Made by a program: the position numbers and the translations under genes. Shown one piece after another: positions 8,774-18,112 of a stretch of 64,000 nt of DNA. The DNA lies in contig NZ_ATVL01000006.1 in the NCBI RefSeq assembly GCF_000420705.1, positions 558,001 to 622,000 on the forward strand, given 5' to 3'. The DNA comes from Hymenobacter norwichensis DSM 15439. Lineage in GTDB: Bacteria; Bacteroidota; Bacteroidia; Cytophagales; Hymenobacteraceae. The notes under the pieces are model-generated. The model was given only the letters and a program-made list of their open reading frames with translations, did no database searches and was not told the origin of the DNA. Numbering within the stretch: position 1 is the first letter of the stretch; each line of letters begins with the position of its first letter.

Positions 8774-8880
8774 GAATGGGTGATTGGCAGCTAGATGTCT
8801 GTTTCTTCTACTAGCAACGCGTTGATAAACATTGCTTAGCAATGCAATGATTAGCCATCTAGCAATCAATAATTCAACCA
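8774..8880. repeat. Degenerate inverted repeat upstream of the bestrophin gene
   Basis: The segment GATTGGCAGCTAGATG near 8782-8797 pairs imperfectly with CATCTAGCAATCA near 8857-8869, and the outer parts (GCTGAAT / ATTCAAC) also match. The rest of the gap holds short AT-rich self-complementary words such as GCTTAGCAATGC. Confidence 0.45.
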
Positions 8881-8902
8881 ACAACAATTTAACAATCCCC
8901 CC

Positions 8903-9871
8903 ATGTACGTTCGTAGAAACCTGCGCTGGCACGTTATCTGGAAATATGGCTGGCGAGGAATAGTCGTTTTTACGGTGTACTCGGTGCTAATTTGCTTGCT
9001 GTACGCGGTGTTCAAGCAGCGCTGGATAGCCATTCCGTGGCAGCCGGTTTCCACGCTCGGTATTGCTGTGTCGTTCTACATCGGCTTCAAAAACAATGGT
9101 TCCTACGACCGATTCTGGGAGGGGCGGCAACTGTGGGGCGGCATCGTGAACTACAGCCGCACCTGGTCGATTCAGGCGCTAGAATACGTGACGTCGGTGG
9201 TGGATGCGCCCGGCGTGGACGCCCCGGCCGCCTCGCAGGACGAGCTGAGTGTGCGCCACCGCCGCTTGGTGTACCGGCATATTGCCTGGTGCAACGCCGT
9301 GCGCCTGAACCTGCGCCGCCAAAACGACCAGTGGGAACAGCAGGTAGCGCCCTTCCTCGACCCTATTGAATCGGCGGCAATGAAAACCAAACAGAACCCG
9401 CCGACCCACCTGCTGCGCCAGCAAGCCGCCGACCTGCGGATTCTGCGGGAGGAGCGGGGCCTGCTCAACGACTTCCAGCACGTGAACATGATGATGAGCA
9501 TGGAGCAGCTCTTCAACTTGCAAGGCGGCTGTGAGCGAATCAAAAACACACCGTTTCCGCGTCAGTACGCGTTTTTCAGCTATGTATTCGTGTGGCTTTT
9601 TGCGGCGCTGCTGCCACTAGGCTTGATTGCCGAATTCGAGAAGCTAGGACCGCACCATCTGTGGATGACCGTGCCGTTTTCGGTGCTGGTGTCGTGGGTG
9701 TTCAATACTATTGAAATTGTGGGGCACACCAGCGAAAATCCGTTTGAAAACGAAATGAACGACGTGCCCATGACGGCTATCTGCCGCAACATCGAAATCG
9801 ACTTGCGCGAGCTGCTCGGCGAAACCGACATCCCCGCCAAACTCGACCCCATCGATGATATTCTCTACTAA
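8903..9871 (+). CDS. Bestrophin family anion channel
   Basis: This 322-residue protein is a typical bacterial bestrophin (YneE/UPF0187 type). Two membrane helices lie near residues 18-37 and 45-63. They are followed by the family hallmark FKNNGSYDRFWEGRQLWG, where the conserved R-F-W-E-x-R is visible. A long cytosolic helical region (about 85-215) contains the paired histidine and arginine-rich segments. A second hydrophobic pair lies at about 230-275, followed by a conserved acidic stretch (ENPFENEMNDVPMTAICRNIEIDL). Bestrophins form pentameric channels for chloride or other small anions in the inner membrane. A CLC-type transporter is encoded about 5 kb away, so the region handles anions twice. 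The start MYVRRNLRW is typical for the family. Confidence 0.92.
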   Translation: MYVRRNLRWHVIWKYGWRGIVVFTVYSVLICLLYAVFKQRWIAIPWQPVSTLGIAVSFYIGFKNNGSYDRFWEGRQLWGGIVNYSRTWSIQALEYVTSVVDAPGVDAPAASQDELSVRHRRLVYRHIAWCNAVRLNLRRQNDQWEQQVAPFLDPIESAAMKTKQNPPTHLLRQQAADLRILREERGLLNDFQHVNMMMSMEQLFNLQGGCERIKNTPFPRQYAFFSYVFVWLFAALLPLGLIAEFEKLGPHHLWMTVPFSVLVSWVFNTIEIVGHTSENPFENEMNDVPMTAICRNIEIDLRELLGETDIPAKLDPIDDILY

Positions 9872-9890
9872 GTGCTGAGGTAATAAACTT

Positions 9891-9959
9891 GTGAAATGGT
9901 GAGTTTGACGTTCTAATCGCGCAGTTTGCACCAGCGGAACATCAAACTCACCACTTCAC
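9891..9959. repeat. Strong imperfect inverted repeat after the bestrophin gene
   Basis: Arms at 9891-9913 (starting GTGAAATGGTGAGTTTGA) and 9937-9959 pair at 21 of 23 positions around a 23-base loop. No T-tract follows, so intrinsic termination is doubtful. The architecture matches the repeats at 6681, 26844 and 30551, though the sequence differs. Confidence 0.8.
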
Positions 9960-10034
9960 CATCTCACCCTAAGCTCGGCGTTAACTAACGCAGGGGGGCG
10001 GGCGTAAAGAAAGGCCTCCTAACCGACCTTTCTT

Positions 10035-11603
10035 ATGGCCCAATTCAGCCCCACCCGCACTTCCGGCGCCACGCAGTCATCGTGGTTCCCAACGGCAACT
10101 CCGCTGCCCACTTTTCCTAAGCTCACCAAATCGACTACGGCAGATGTGGTGGTGGTAGGGGGCGGTATTGCCGGCCTGACCACAGCCTACCTGCTGGGGC
10201 GTGCGGGCCGGAAAGTGGTGCTGCTGGAAGACGGCGAATTGGCTTCCGGCGAAACCGGTCGTACTACGGCGCACCTCTCGTTTGCCCTCGACGACCGGTA
10301 CACCACTTTGGAACAGCTGTTCGGGGAAGAAGGCGCCCGCCTAGCCGCCGACAGCCACCGCAGCGCCGTGGATACCATCGAACAGATAGTGCAGCGCGAA
10401 AACATAACCTGCGACTTCGAGCGCTTAACCGGCTATTTGTATTTGCCCAAAGATGGCAAGGTACAGGAGCTAGACGACGAGTTGGAAGCCGCGCACCGCG
10501 CCGGCCTCACCGATGTGCACCGCTTGCCCGATGCCGAGGCGCAGGGTTTCACTACCGGCGAATGTCTGGTATTCCCGAACCAAGGCCAATTCCACATTCT
10601 GAAATACCTGAGCGGGCTGGCCGAAGCCGTTACGCGCCAAGGTGGCCGAATTTTCACCAATACCCACGCCACCGAAGTGAAGGGCGGCAGCAAGGCGGGC
10701 GTCACGACCACCGAAGGCCACGAGGTGCACGCTGATGCCGTGGTAATTGCTACCAACACGCCCTTCAACGACCGGGTGGTGATGCACACCAAGCAGCACC
10801 CGTACCGCACCTATGCCATTGCCGCCCGCGTACCCAAAGGCGCCATCACCACGGCACTGTACTGGGACACTGCCGATCCGTACCACTACATCCGGCTGCA
10901 AAAAGTAGAGGCCAGTCCCGCTGGTGAGCCAGTGGATTACGATTTGTTGCTAGTGGGTGGCGAAGACCACAAAACCGGCCAGGAACCCAACCCCGAGGCG
11001 CATTTGCAGTGCCTGGAGGACTGGACCCGTGCGAATTTCCCGGCGGTGCAAAGCATCGAGTACCGCTGGTCGGGGCAGGTGATGGAACCGGTGGATGGGC
11101 TGGCCTACGCCGGCCGCAACCCCCTAGACGACGACAATGTGTACATCATCACCGGCGACTCAGGCCACGGCATGACCCACGGCACGCTTGGGCCCCTTAT
11201 CGTTACTGACCTGATTCTGGGCCGCGAGAACCCTTGGGCGAAGCTCTACGATCCTGGCCGCACCACCCTGAAGCTAGAGTCAATTAAGGAGTACGTAACC
11301 GAAAACCTGAACGTAGCCGCCGAGTACACCGACCTGCTAACCGGCGGTGAAGTGGAGAGTGCCGAGGACGTGCAGCCCGGCACTGGCGCCGTGATTGGCC
11401 GAGGGCCGCTGAAAGTAGCTGTGTACCGCGACCCGCAAGGCCAAGTACATGAGTGCTCTGCTTTGTGCCCGCATTTGCACTGCATTGTGCATTGGAACTC
11501 TCTGGAAACCAGTTGGGATTGTCCCTGCCACGGTTCCCGTTTCGATGCGTATGGCAAGCTGCTGGCTGGTCCGGCCAACGAGGATTTGGCCAAGGTGGAA
11601 TAG
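10035..11603 (+). CDS. FAD-dependent oxidoreductase with C-terminal Rieske domain
   Basis: The 522-residue protein joins two modules. Residues 36-400 are a D-amino-acid-oxidase-like FAD fold with the dinucleotide motif VVGGGIAGL and SGETGRTTAH after the second strand. Residues about 440-522 are a Rieske domain whose 2Fe-2S ligands are visible: C478-P-H480 and C496-P-C-H499 (ALCPHLHC and DCPCHGSRF). Proteins of this architecture pass electrons from the Rieske cluster to FAD; substrates of the bacterial family are mostly unknown. No signal peptide is seen, so it acts in the cytosol. The Rieske domain starts after a linker rich in acidic residues. It sits 53 bases upstream of the cyanophycinase gene on the same strand and may be cotranscribed with it. 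Confidence 0.9.
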   Translation: MAQFSPTRTSGATQSSWFPTATPLPTFPKLTKSTTADVVVVGGGIAGLTTAYLLGRAGRKVVLLEDGELASGETGRTTAHLSFALDDRYTTLEQLFGEEGARLAADSHRSAVDTIEQIVQRENITCDFERLTGYLYLPKDGKVQELDDELEAAHRAGLTDVHRLPDAEAQGFTTGECLVFPNQGQFHILKYLSGLAEAVTRQGGRIFTNTHATEVKGGSKAGVTTTEGHEVHADAVVIATNTPFNDRVVMHTKQHPYRTYAIAARVPKGAITTALYWDTADPYHYIRLQKVEASPAGEPVDYDLLLVGGEDHKTGQEPNPEAHLQCLEDWTRANFPAVQSIEYRWSGQVMEPVDGLAYAGRNPLDDDNVYIITGDSGHGMTHGTLGPLIVTDLILGRENPWAKLYDPGRTTLKLESIKEYVTENLNVAAEYTDLLTGGEVESAEDVQPGTGAVIGRGPLKVAVYRDPQGQVHECSALCPHLHCIVHWNSLETSWDCPCHGSRFDAYGKLLAGPANEDLAKVE

Positions 11604-11656
11604 GATGCCTGTATCGGTGTTAACGCAAAACGCTCTTTATTTTCCTACTTCTCTCT

Positions 11657-12535
11657 ATGCCTGCTTCCAAAAAAAAACCTGCCGCAACTCCTTCAGAAGC
11701 ACTGTGCCCGCATCCGTTGGGTACGTTGATTTCCATTGGTGGTCACGAGCGAAAAGACGTTTCAACGGACACTGATGCCGACATGGCCGACGATTCGATT
11801 TTGCGCCGGGTAGTAGAGGAAATCGGCAACAAAGGCTACATCCTGGTGCTGCCCGTTGCATCGGAAGAGCCCAAGGAGTCGGCCGAAGACTACATCAAGG
11901 TATTCACTGATTTGGGCTGTAGCCGTATCGAAGTGCTTGACATTCAAAGTCGTCAGGACGCTGAAAGTGAGGAAAGCCTGCGCATACTCAATGAAGCTGG
12001 TGGCGTCATGTTCACCGGCGGCGACCAACTGCGCATCACGGCGCTGCTCGGCGGCACGGCATTTCAGCGGCGCCTCAAGGAGCGGTACACCACCGAGCCG
12101 TTTGTTATTGCCGGTACCAGCGCCGGCGCCACGGCCATGAGCACGCCCATGATTTACCAGGGCCGCAACAATGCAGGCATGCGCAAAGACGAAATCCACA
12201 TTACCACTGGGCTGGAATTTCTGCACAACGTGGCCATCGACACCCACTTCGTGGCGCGGGGCCGCATTGTGCGCATGGCCCAGATTATTGCCACCAACCC
12301 CTCGTGCATTGGGCTGGGGCTGGAGGAAGATACGGCCGTGGTAGTAACCCAGGGACGGGAGCTGGAGGTGATTGGCAGCGGCTTGGTGGTAGTGCTTGAT
12401 GGCATGGGCGTCACCGACACCAACATCCACGCGGTAGAGCCCGGTAGCCCGTTTTCCATCCGCGACTTGCGCATGCATCTACTCAGCAGCGGCCAGCGCT
12501 ACACACTGCCCATCATCGAGCAGATGCATGTGTAA
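11657..12535 (+). CDS. cphB: Cyanophycinase (peptidase family S51)
   Basis: At 292 residues the protein matches cyanophycinase length. Visible family features are LISIGGHE near the N-terminus, the FTGGDQLRI segment (119-127), the nucleophile elbow IAGTSAGATAMS with Ser155 as the catalytic serine, and THFVARGRIVRM. The enzyme cuts the beta-Asp-Arg backbone of the storage polymer cyanophycin to beta-Asp-Arg dipeptides. There is no cyanophycin synthetase (cphA) or isoaspartyl dipeptidase within the window, so it may use polymer made by a distant gene or act on exogenous polymer. No signal peptide is visible, which favours a cytosolic role. A large perfect inverted repeat at 12577-12640 follows and may end transcription. 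Confidence 0.9.
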   Translation: MPASKKKPAATPSEALCPHPLGTLISIGGHERKDVSTDTDADMADDSILRRVVEEIGNKGYILVLPVASEEPKESAEDYIKVFTDLGCSRIEVLDIQSRQDAESEESLRILNEAGGVMFTGGDQLRITALLGGTAFQRRLKERYTTEPFVIAGTSAGATAMSTPMIYQGRNNAGMRKDEIHITTGLEFLHNVAIDTHFVARGRIVRMAQIIATNPSCIGLGLEEDTAVVVTQGRELEVIGSGLVVVLDGMGVTDTNIHAVEPGSPFSIRDLRMHLLSSGQRYTLPIIEQMHV

Positions 12536-12576
12536 GCACATCGGCTTTCCTTGGTTGTGCGGACAGTAAACGATTT

Positions 12577-12640
12577 GCAACCCAACATTTGACCGTCATT
12601 CCTCGACTGTGCTCGAGGTAACGGTCAAATGTTGGGTTGC
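12577..12640. repeat. Perfect 20-bp inverted repeat with nested inner stem
   Basis: Arms at 12577-12596 (GCAACCCAACATTTGACCGT) and 12621-12640 are exactly complementary. The loop contains an inner stem CCTCGA/TCGAGG (12601-12606, 12613-12618), giving a cruciform-like structure after the cyanophycinase gene. No T-run follows. The loop word GTCATTCC recurs in the terminator at 18052. Confidence 0.85.
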
Positions 12641-12771
12641 TGTTCACGCTGCTTGGTATGCGTTGATATTTCTGGGAACGACGCACCAGATACAACGCCC
12701 TCTACGTACGCGCTACTATACTGCCGAGCTACGCTGCCTGGTGGTGAAGCCGACTTTCTACCTTCCTGCCC

Positions 12772-14139
12772 ATGCCTCTCCCAATTCTGCGTTGGTTGCG
12801 CCAGCGCTTCAACCTCTCGCACGACATGGCCGATGCGCCCGATATCATGGCCGATGTCGAGGCGGGTATAAAATTTCAGGGTACTAACTTGTGGGTGCTC
12901 ATTTTCGCCATTCTTATTGCGTCGGTGGGGCTCAATGTCAATTCCACGGCCGCCATTACCGGAGCCATGCTCATCTCACCGCTGATGGGGCCGGTAGTGG
13001 CCATTGGCTTCGGGGCCGCTACCGTAACGATGGATTTGGTGCAGCGGGGCCTGAAAAACCTGCTATTTGCGGTGGTAGTTAGCTTGGTGGTATCGGCGCT
13101 GTACTTCCGCCTCACACCCCTCACCGACGCGGGCTCCGAACTGCTGGCTCGCACCCAGCCCACCATCTGGGACGTGCTGATTGCCTTGTTTGGCGGGGCC
13201 GCCGGCGCGGTGGGGTTCACGCGCCGCGAATGGGGCAATACTATTCCTGGTGTAGCTATTGCCACGGCTCTCATGCCGCCCCTTTGTACGGCCGGCTATG
13301 GCATTGCCACTGGGCACTGGGCGTATTCGTTTGGGGCGCTGTATCTGTTCTTTATTAACTGCGTGTTTATCAGCTTCGCTACGTTTCTGGTGGCCCGTGT
13401 CCTACCGCTGCCCTCGCACAACTTTGCCAGCCAGAAACAGGCCCGCCGGGTGCAGTTCAGCATCTGGACGGTGGCGCTGCTCACGGGCGTACCCAGCGTG
13501 TACCTGGCTGCGGGCTTTGTGCAGCGCACCATTTTCGAGCATAATGCTCAGCAGTTTATTGATGAGCAACTGAAGCTGCCGGGCTCCTACGTGGTAACCA
13601 CTCGAATTGATGCCGACGCGCAAACCATCAATGTGCTGCTGGCCGGCCAGCAACTGCCGCCACCCCGATTGAAAGCCGCCCGCGCCACTCTAGGAAACTA
13701 CCGCCTCTCAGACGCGCACCTGACCGTGCGCCAGGGCTTGGCCCAACTCGACTCAGTGGATGCTCAAACGATGCGCAACAGTTTGCTTGAGGATATCCGG
13801 AGCCGTAACCAGCAAACCATGGCCCGCTACGATGCCGAGTTGGCCAAGCTGCAACAAGTGCTTGCCGCAACAAATAGCAACTCAATCGGCCACCTGCCTA
13901 CCGCGGCGGTGTTGCTGCGCGAAGTGCAGGCCGAGCACCCTACGGTGCGGCAACTTGGCCTCAGTGAGCTAATTCGCCCAGCCACCGACTCGCTCCAAGC
14001 CGATACCACCGTGGTAGTAGCAGTGCGTACCACCGCGCTGCTGCCGGCCCCCGAGCAGCAGCGGCTGCGCCAGTGGCTCACCGTACGCGCTGGCGCCAAG
14101 CACCCGGTGCGCCTTTTGGTGGAAAACAACACCAGGTAA
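12772..14139 (+). CDS. DUF389 family membrane protein
   Basis: This 455-residue protein has an N-terminal DUF389 membrane core of about six helices between residues 40 and 255. The core carries the family's signature stretch AITGAMLISPLMGPVVAIGFG and, later, GVAIATALMPPLCTAGYGIA. Residues 256-455 form a periplasmic or cytosolic soluble tail after the last hydrophobic segment; it looks like repeated alpha/beta halves and has an alanine/glutamine-rich helical stretch near 345-370. Function of the family is unknown; transport of a small solute is a guess. The gene ends nine bases from the converging CLC gene. The start MPLPILRW follows the repeat-containing gap 12536-12771. Confidence 0.85.
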   Translation: MPLPILRWLRQRFNLSHDMADAPDIMADVEAGIKFQGTNLWVLIFAILIASVGLNVNSTAAITGAMLISPLMGPVVAIGFGAATVTMDLVQRGLKNLLFAVVVSLVVSALYFRLTPLTDAGSELLARTQPTIWDVLIALFGGAAGAVGFTRREWGNTIPGVAIATALMPPLCTAGYGIATGHWAYSFGALYLFFINCVFISFATFLVARVLPLPSHNFASQKQARRVQFSIWTVALLTGVPSVYLAAGFVQRTIFEHNAQQFIDEQLKLPGSYVVTTRIDADAQTINVLLAGQQLPPPRLKAARATLGNYRLSDAHLTVRQGLAQLDSVDAQTMRNSLLEDIRSRNQQTMARYDAELAKLQQVLAATNSNSIGHLPTAAVLLREVQAEHPTVRQLGLSELIRPATDSLQADTTVVVAVRTTALLPAPEQQRLRQWLTVRAGAKHPVRLLVENNTR

Positions 14140-14148
14140 TAAGCAACC

Positions 14149-15552
14149 TTACTCGGGTAGCGCCGCGGCTGAAGGGCGGGTATCGGACGGTTTGGGCTGG
14201 GCCAGGGTTTCGCGCAGGAAGCCGGTTTTAAGGTGTTCGTAGAATGAATGCGGGTCGAGGAGTGAGGCTACGGCTTGGGCCATCATGCCGCTGAGCAGCA
14301 GCTGGAAAATGGCCGAGTGCCGGTCGGTCATTTCCAGCACCAGAATAGCCGCCGTGAAGGGCGAGCGGACCACCCCCGTCAGGAAACCCACCATACTCAC
14401 CAGAATCAGTAGATTACGGTCTTCAAGCGGCACCTGGCCCAGGCGGCACAATCCGTCGCCGAGCAGGGCACCCGCGCTGAGCGAGGTGGCAAACACGCCG
14501 CCCGCGCCGCCGCCGCTGTAGCTGAGGGCCATGCCCGCAAAGCGCACCGGAAACAGGTACCAAGGCGTCTGGCCGTCGTTCTGGAAAAGCAGCCGGTTGA
14601 TAATGGGCTTGCCGGTACCCATAGCCTCGGGGCCTACCATATAGATCAGGCCGGCCAATACCAGCCCGCACCCTAGCACCCACGCCGCCTGTTGGGGTAC
14701 CGTCCCGAACCGTTTGCGGTAATTGCCCAACCACAGCAGCGCCTTGGCAAACACGGCCCCGGCCAGCCCGCAGATAATAGCCACCAACGCCACCGTGGCC
14801 AGAAACCAGCCGGCGTGGGCATTTACCTTCGGAAACCCCAGATACAGATAAGGCCCCAGAATAGCCTGCGCCGTGAGGCCCGCCACTATAACCGCCGAAA
14901 ACACGGCCATCCGAAAGCGGGCCATGTGCATCTGGGTCAGCTCTTCCACCACGAATACAATGCCCCCGAGCGGTGTATTGAAAGCCGCTGCTAAACCGGC
15001 CGCGCCGCCCGTTACCAGCGCAATCTGGCGGGAGAGTTGGGGCCAGCCGGCGGGTTGCAGCCGGTTGATGGCCCGGAATATAGCGGCCGAAATCTGGATG
15101 GTAGGTCCTTCGCGCCCGATTACGCCGCCACCTATCAATAGGGCCACACTGCTCAACACCTTCACAAATGCCACCCGCAAGCTCAGCAAATAGCCTGTAC
15201 GGTGATGTTGCCCGGGATTCGACAGCTCAATGGCGGCCATTACCTGCGGAATGCCGCTGCCTCGCGCCGCTGGTGCCCACCAATACACCGCCGCCCACGA
15301 TGCCAGAAAGGCCAGCGGCGTAAATACGAAAGCCAGCAGCGGGTTTGCACTCAGCCACTGGAAGCTGCCGTGCTCGGCCCACATAAACAGCTTTTCGTAG
15401 CCCACCGCCACAATGCCCGTCACGATGGAGGCAAACCAAAACGGGAAGCTTTGCAGAATTAGGCGGCGCACCCGGTCGGTGTAGAGCCGGCGCAGCAGGT
15501 ATCGGTCGAACCAGGCTAGGGCTCTGGCGTAGCGAGTAGGGGAGTCGGGCAT
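14149..15552 (-). CDS. CLC-family chloride transporter
   Basis: This 467-residue protein has the full CLC membrane domain and no CBS domains. Selectivity-filter motifs are GSGIPQ (98-103) and GREGPTIQ (146-153), with the external gating glutamate at 148. The GGAGGVFATSL segment replaces the usual GxFxP loop. The sequence VFVVEELTQ (200-208) keeps the paired glutamates at the position of the internal proton glutamate of the E. coli protein, which points to a chloride/proton antiporter rather than a pure channel. This is inferred from motif position only. It converges with the DUF389 gene (nine-base gap), so the two genes cannot share an operon. Acid or osmotic stress is the usual setting for bacterial CLC exchangers. 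Confidence 0.92.
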   Translation of the reverse strand: MPDSPTRYARALAWFDRYLLRRLYTDRVRRLILQSFPFWFASIVTGIVAVGYEKLFMWAEHGSFQWLSANPLLAFVFTPLAFLASWAAVYWWAPAARGSGIPQVMAAIELSNPGQHHRTGYLLSLRVAFVKVLSSVALLIGGGVIGREGPTIQISAAIFRAINRLQPAGWPQLSRQIALVTGGAAGLAAAFNTPLGGIVFVVEELTQMHMARFRMAVFSAVIVAGLTAQAILGPYLYLGFPKVNAHAGWFLATVALVAIICGLAGAVFAKALLWLGNYRKRFGTVPQQAAWVLGCGLVLAGLIYMVGPEAMGTGKPIINRLLFQNDGQTPWYLFPVRFAGMALSYSGGGAGGVFATSLSAGALLGDGLCRLGQVPLEDRNLLILVSMVGFLTGVVRSPFTAAILVLEMTDRHSAIFQLLLSGMMAQAVASLLDPHSFYEHLKTGFLRETLAQPKPSDTRPSAAALPE

Positions 15553-15835
15553 CAGGTGAAACTGGGTCTGGAATACACCTGCTTACGCAGGGCGGGCCTT
15601 ATTGGCTTATTATGAACGAACCTATTCAAGTGCCAGCTATACAATATTTGTCCTTCATCCGTGAGTATTCAGCCGATTACCTACCACTTAAACCGGCTAC
15701 TATTCAGCTTCGGGCTAGTAAATCAGGCAGGAGGATTGCGGGCGGAATGTGCAGAAAGAGGGTGGGGGCGTTTGGTTTTTGCAGTAGCTTGGCGGCACTT
15801 CGCCGTATAGGTGACCTGAACCGCAGCCCGCTGCA

Positions 15836-17986
15836 ATGAGCCAACGCACCCGAAAACTTCAATACTTCTTTTTCAGCCAGGATTTTTCCGACGGCTTGCG
15901 CATCACGCTGACCATCCTGCTGCCCGGCTTGGTATTCGGCTGGCTGGGCCACTTGGATATCGGCCTCGACCTGGCGCTGGGCGCGTTGTGCTTGAGCATC
16001 ACCGACGCGCCCGGCCCCATTATTCATAAGCGCAACGGCATGCTGGCCGGGCTGCTACTGCTGCCGGTGGTGGCGCTGCTTACGGGGCTGGCGCAGTCCT
16101 CTATGTGGCTGCTGGGGCTGGAAGTGGTGGCGCTTAGCTTCCTGTTTACCATGTTCTTGGTGTACGGCGCCCGCGCCGGCTCGGTGGGCACGGCGGCGCT
16201 GCTGCTGGTTATTCTGATGATGGACCGTGCTATGGCGCTGCCGCAGTTGCTGCGCTTTACGGGCCTAGTAACGCTGGGCGCGGGGTGGTACTGCGTGCTG
16301 AGCGTGCTCACCAACCAGATTCGGCCGTACCGGGCGTCGCAGCAGGCGCTGGGCGAGTGTATCCGGGCGGTGGCGGGCTTCCTGCGCCTCAAAGCCGAGT
16401 TCTACCGCACCGGCACCAACCTCGAAGACGACTACCGCCGCCTGATGAGCCAGCAGGTAACTGTGAATGAAAAGCAAGACGCTGTGCGCGAATTGCTGTT
16501 TCGCACGCGCCAGATGGTAAAGGAATCCACCGGTACGGGGCGCCGGCTGGTGCTCACGTTCGTGGATTTGATGGACCTCTACGAGCACATCACCGTCACG
16601 TACTACGATTATTCGGCCATTCACGCGCGGTTTGCGGCTACGGGCGTGCTCGATGCCGTGGCGAAAATGGTGGAACTGATGGCCACCGAGCTGGAAAGCA
16701 TCGGCTTTGCTATTCAAGCCAACCGCAGCCACACGCCCGGCCTTCAGCTCACTACCAGCCTAGAGCAGCTCAAAGCCCGCATTGACGTCCTCGACGACCC
16801 TAGCCAGCCCGGCCATACGCTGGTACTGAAAAAGATACTAGTGAACCTGCGTAACCTCAACCAGCGCCTCCAGGGTATTCTGGCCTACTTCGACGCCAAC
16901 GCCGCCCCCGCCAGCCGGGAGCTGGAATTTGGCCGTTTTGTGTCGCACCAGAGCTTTGCCTTGGACGAGCTGCGCGGCCATTTCACGCTCAGCTCCGACG
17001 TGTTCAGGCATTCCATGCGCATGATGCTGGCTTGCTCGGTGGCGTTTGTGGTAGCTAAGGTATTGCTGCCTAGCCACCACAGCTACTGGATTCTGATGAC
17101 CGTGACCTATATGCTCAAGCCGGCTTTCAGCCTCACCAAGGCGCGCAATATTCACCGGGTTTTGGGTACGCTGGCGGGCGGTATCCTTGGTGGTCTGGTG
17201 CTGTTTCTGGTGCACGACCGGCTGGCACTGGTGGCGTTGCTGTTTGTGTTCATGGTGACGTCGTTCAGCTTTACGCGCAGCAACTACATCGTGGCTGTCA
17301 CCTTCATGACGCCCTTCGTGCTGATTTTGTTCAGTTTCCTGGGGCTGGGCTATTTGCAAGTGGTGGAAGAGCGGATTCTGGACACCGTGCTGGGCTGCCT
17401 GATTGCCTTTTCAGCCAGCTACCTGCTGTTTCCACGCTGGGAATCCGACCAGCTGCACGATTACATGAAAGCCGTACTGCGGGCCAACCTGCGCTATTTG
17501 AATACCCTCACCGACACGCTGGCGGGAGCGTTTATGGCCGAAGTGGAGTACAAGCTGGCCCGCAAGGAAGTGTACGTGAGTTCAGCTAACCTGGCGGCGG
17601 CGTTTCAGCGCATGATGTCGGAGCCGCGCGGCAAACAGCACCGCCCCTCTGAAGTACACGAGTTTGTGGTGCTCAACCATATTCTCTCTTCCAATGTAGC
17701 CTCCATTTCGTCGGCCCTGTTGGGTGGCTCCACCCGCCTGCCGTACCCCGGTACTTTGCTGAAGCCAGTACGCCAAGCCCAGCAAGCTCTCCACCGCAGC
17801 CTGCGCCGCCTCGATGTGACTGAGCCCGAAAACCCAACTGCTGCCGAAACATCTGCCACTTCCTCCGAGTCTGCTCGTCGCCCCGCCCCCGTTGCCGCCC
17901 CCGACCCGCAGCTCACTGAACAGCTAGATTTCATTCAGAAAGTAAGCGGCGACATCAATAAAGTAACCGAGGAAGTGTTAAGGTAA
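15836..17986 (+). CDS. FUSC family (YccS/YhfK-like) inner-membrane protein
   Basis: The protein has 716 residues, as usual for the YccS/FUSC group. Two sets of about six membrane helices lie near residues 20-160 and 390-540, separated by a long helical cytosolic domain with coiled-coil character (170-380). The second set holds the FUSC core (SYWILMTVTYMLKPAFSLTKARNIHRVLGTLAGG). A C-terminal tail follows that is rich in Ala/Pro/Ser near 660-690. The family resembles fusaric-acid resistance and aromatic-acid efflux proteins, but the substrate is unknown and no membrane-fusion partner is encoded beside it. The 283-bp gap before it holds no recognisable gene. A terminator hairpin follows at 18052. 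Confidence 0.85.
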   Translation: MSQRTRKLQYFFFSQDFSDGLRITLTILLPGLVFGWLGHLDIGLDLALGALCLSITDAPGPIIHKRNGMLAGLLLLPVVALLTGLAQSSMWLLGLEVVALSFLFTMFLVYGARAGSVGTAALLLVILMMDRAMALPQLLRFTGLVTLGAGWYCVLSVLTNQIRPYRASQQALGECIRAVAGFLRLKAEFYRTGTNLEDDYRRLMSQQVTVNEKQDAVRELLFRTRQMVKESTGTGRRLVLTFVDLMDLYEHITVTYYDYSAIHARFAATGVLDAVAKMVELMATELESIGFAIQANRSHTPGLQLTTSLEQLKARIDVLDDPSQPGHTLVLKKILVNLRNLNQRLQGILAYFDANAAPASRELEFGRFVSHQSFALDELRGHFTLSSDVFRHSMRMMLACSVAFVVAKVLLPSHHSYWILMTVTYMLKPAFSLTKARNIHRVLGTLAGGILGGLVLFLVHDRLALVALLFVFMVTSFSFTRSNYIVAVTFMTPFVLILFSFLGLGYLQVVEERILDTVLGCLIAFSASYLLFPRWESDQLHDYMKAVLRANLRYLNTLTDTLAGAFMAEVEYKLARKEVYVSSANLAAAFQRMMSEPRGKQHRPSEVHEFVVLNHILSSNVASISSALLGGSTRLPYPGTLLKPVRQAQQALHRSLRRLDVTEPENPTAAETSATSSESARRPAPVAAPDPQLTEQLDFIQKVSGDINKVTEEVLR

Positions 17987-18051
17987 GCTTCGGTTAGAAG
18001 TGAAGTAACGGGCACCATATTACAGACTGCATCAGCAGTACTACCAACGAA

Positions 18052-18087
18052 CGTCATTCCCCAACAAGCTCGGAATGACGGGCTTTT
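18052..18087 (+). terminator. Rho-independent terminator after the FUSC gene
   Basis: The arms CGTCATTCC (18052-18060) and GGAATGACG (18072-18080) form a stem followed by GGCTTTTTG. The stem sequence resembles part of the repeat at 12591-12602, so this may be a short dispersed palindrome used as terminator. Confidence 0.7.
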
Positions 18088-18092
18088 TGATT

Positions 18093-18112
18093 GTGGTTTG
18101 GCGCCAAACCAC
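18093..18112. promoter_or_regulatory. Perfect 20-bp palindrome, candidate operator upstream of the MFS gene
   Basis: The half-site GTGGTTTGGC is followed directly by its exact complement. It overlaps a second perfect palindrome, ACCAGCTGGT (18111-18120), and lies 70-90 bases before the MFS start. A gapped CCTACT/AGTAGG pair follows nearby. A dimeric repressor site is a reasonable guess; no regulator is encoded next to it. Confidence 0.45.

Noticed and set aside
9891..9959. Inverted repeat as a rho-independent terminator
   Set aside because: There is no T-run on either side. It is listed as a repeat instead.
15612..15839. Short frame before the FUSC gene (75 codons)
   Set aside because: No motif, no signal and overlap with the FUSC start. 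It is not supported as a gene.
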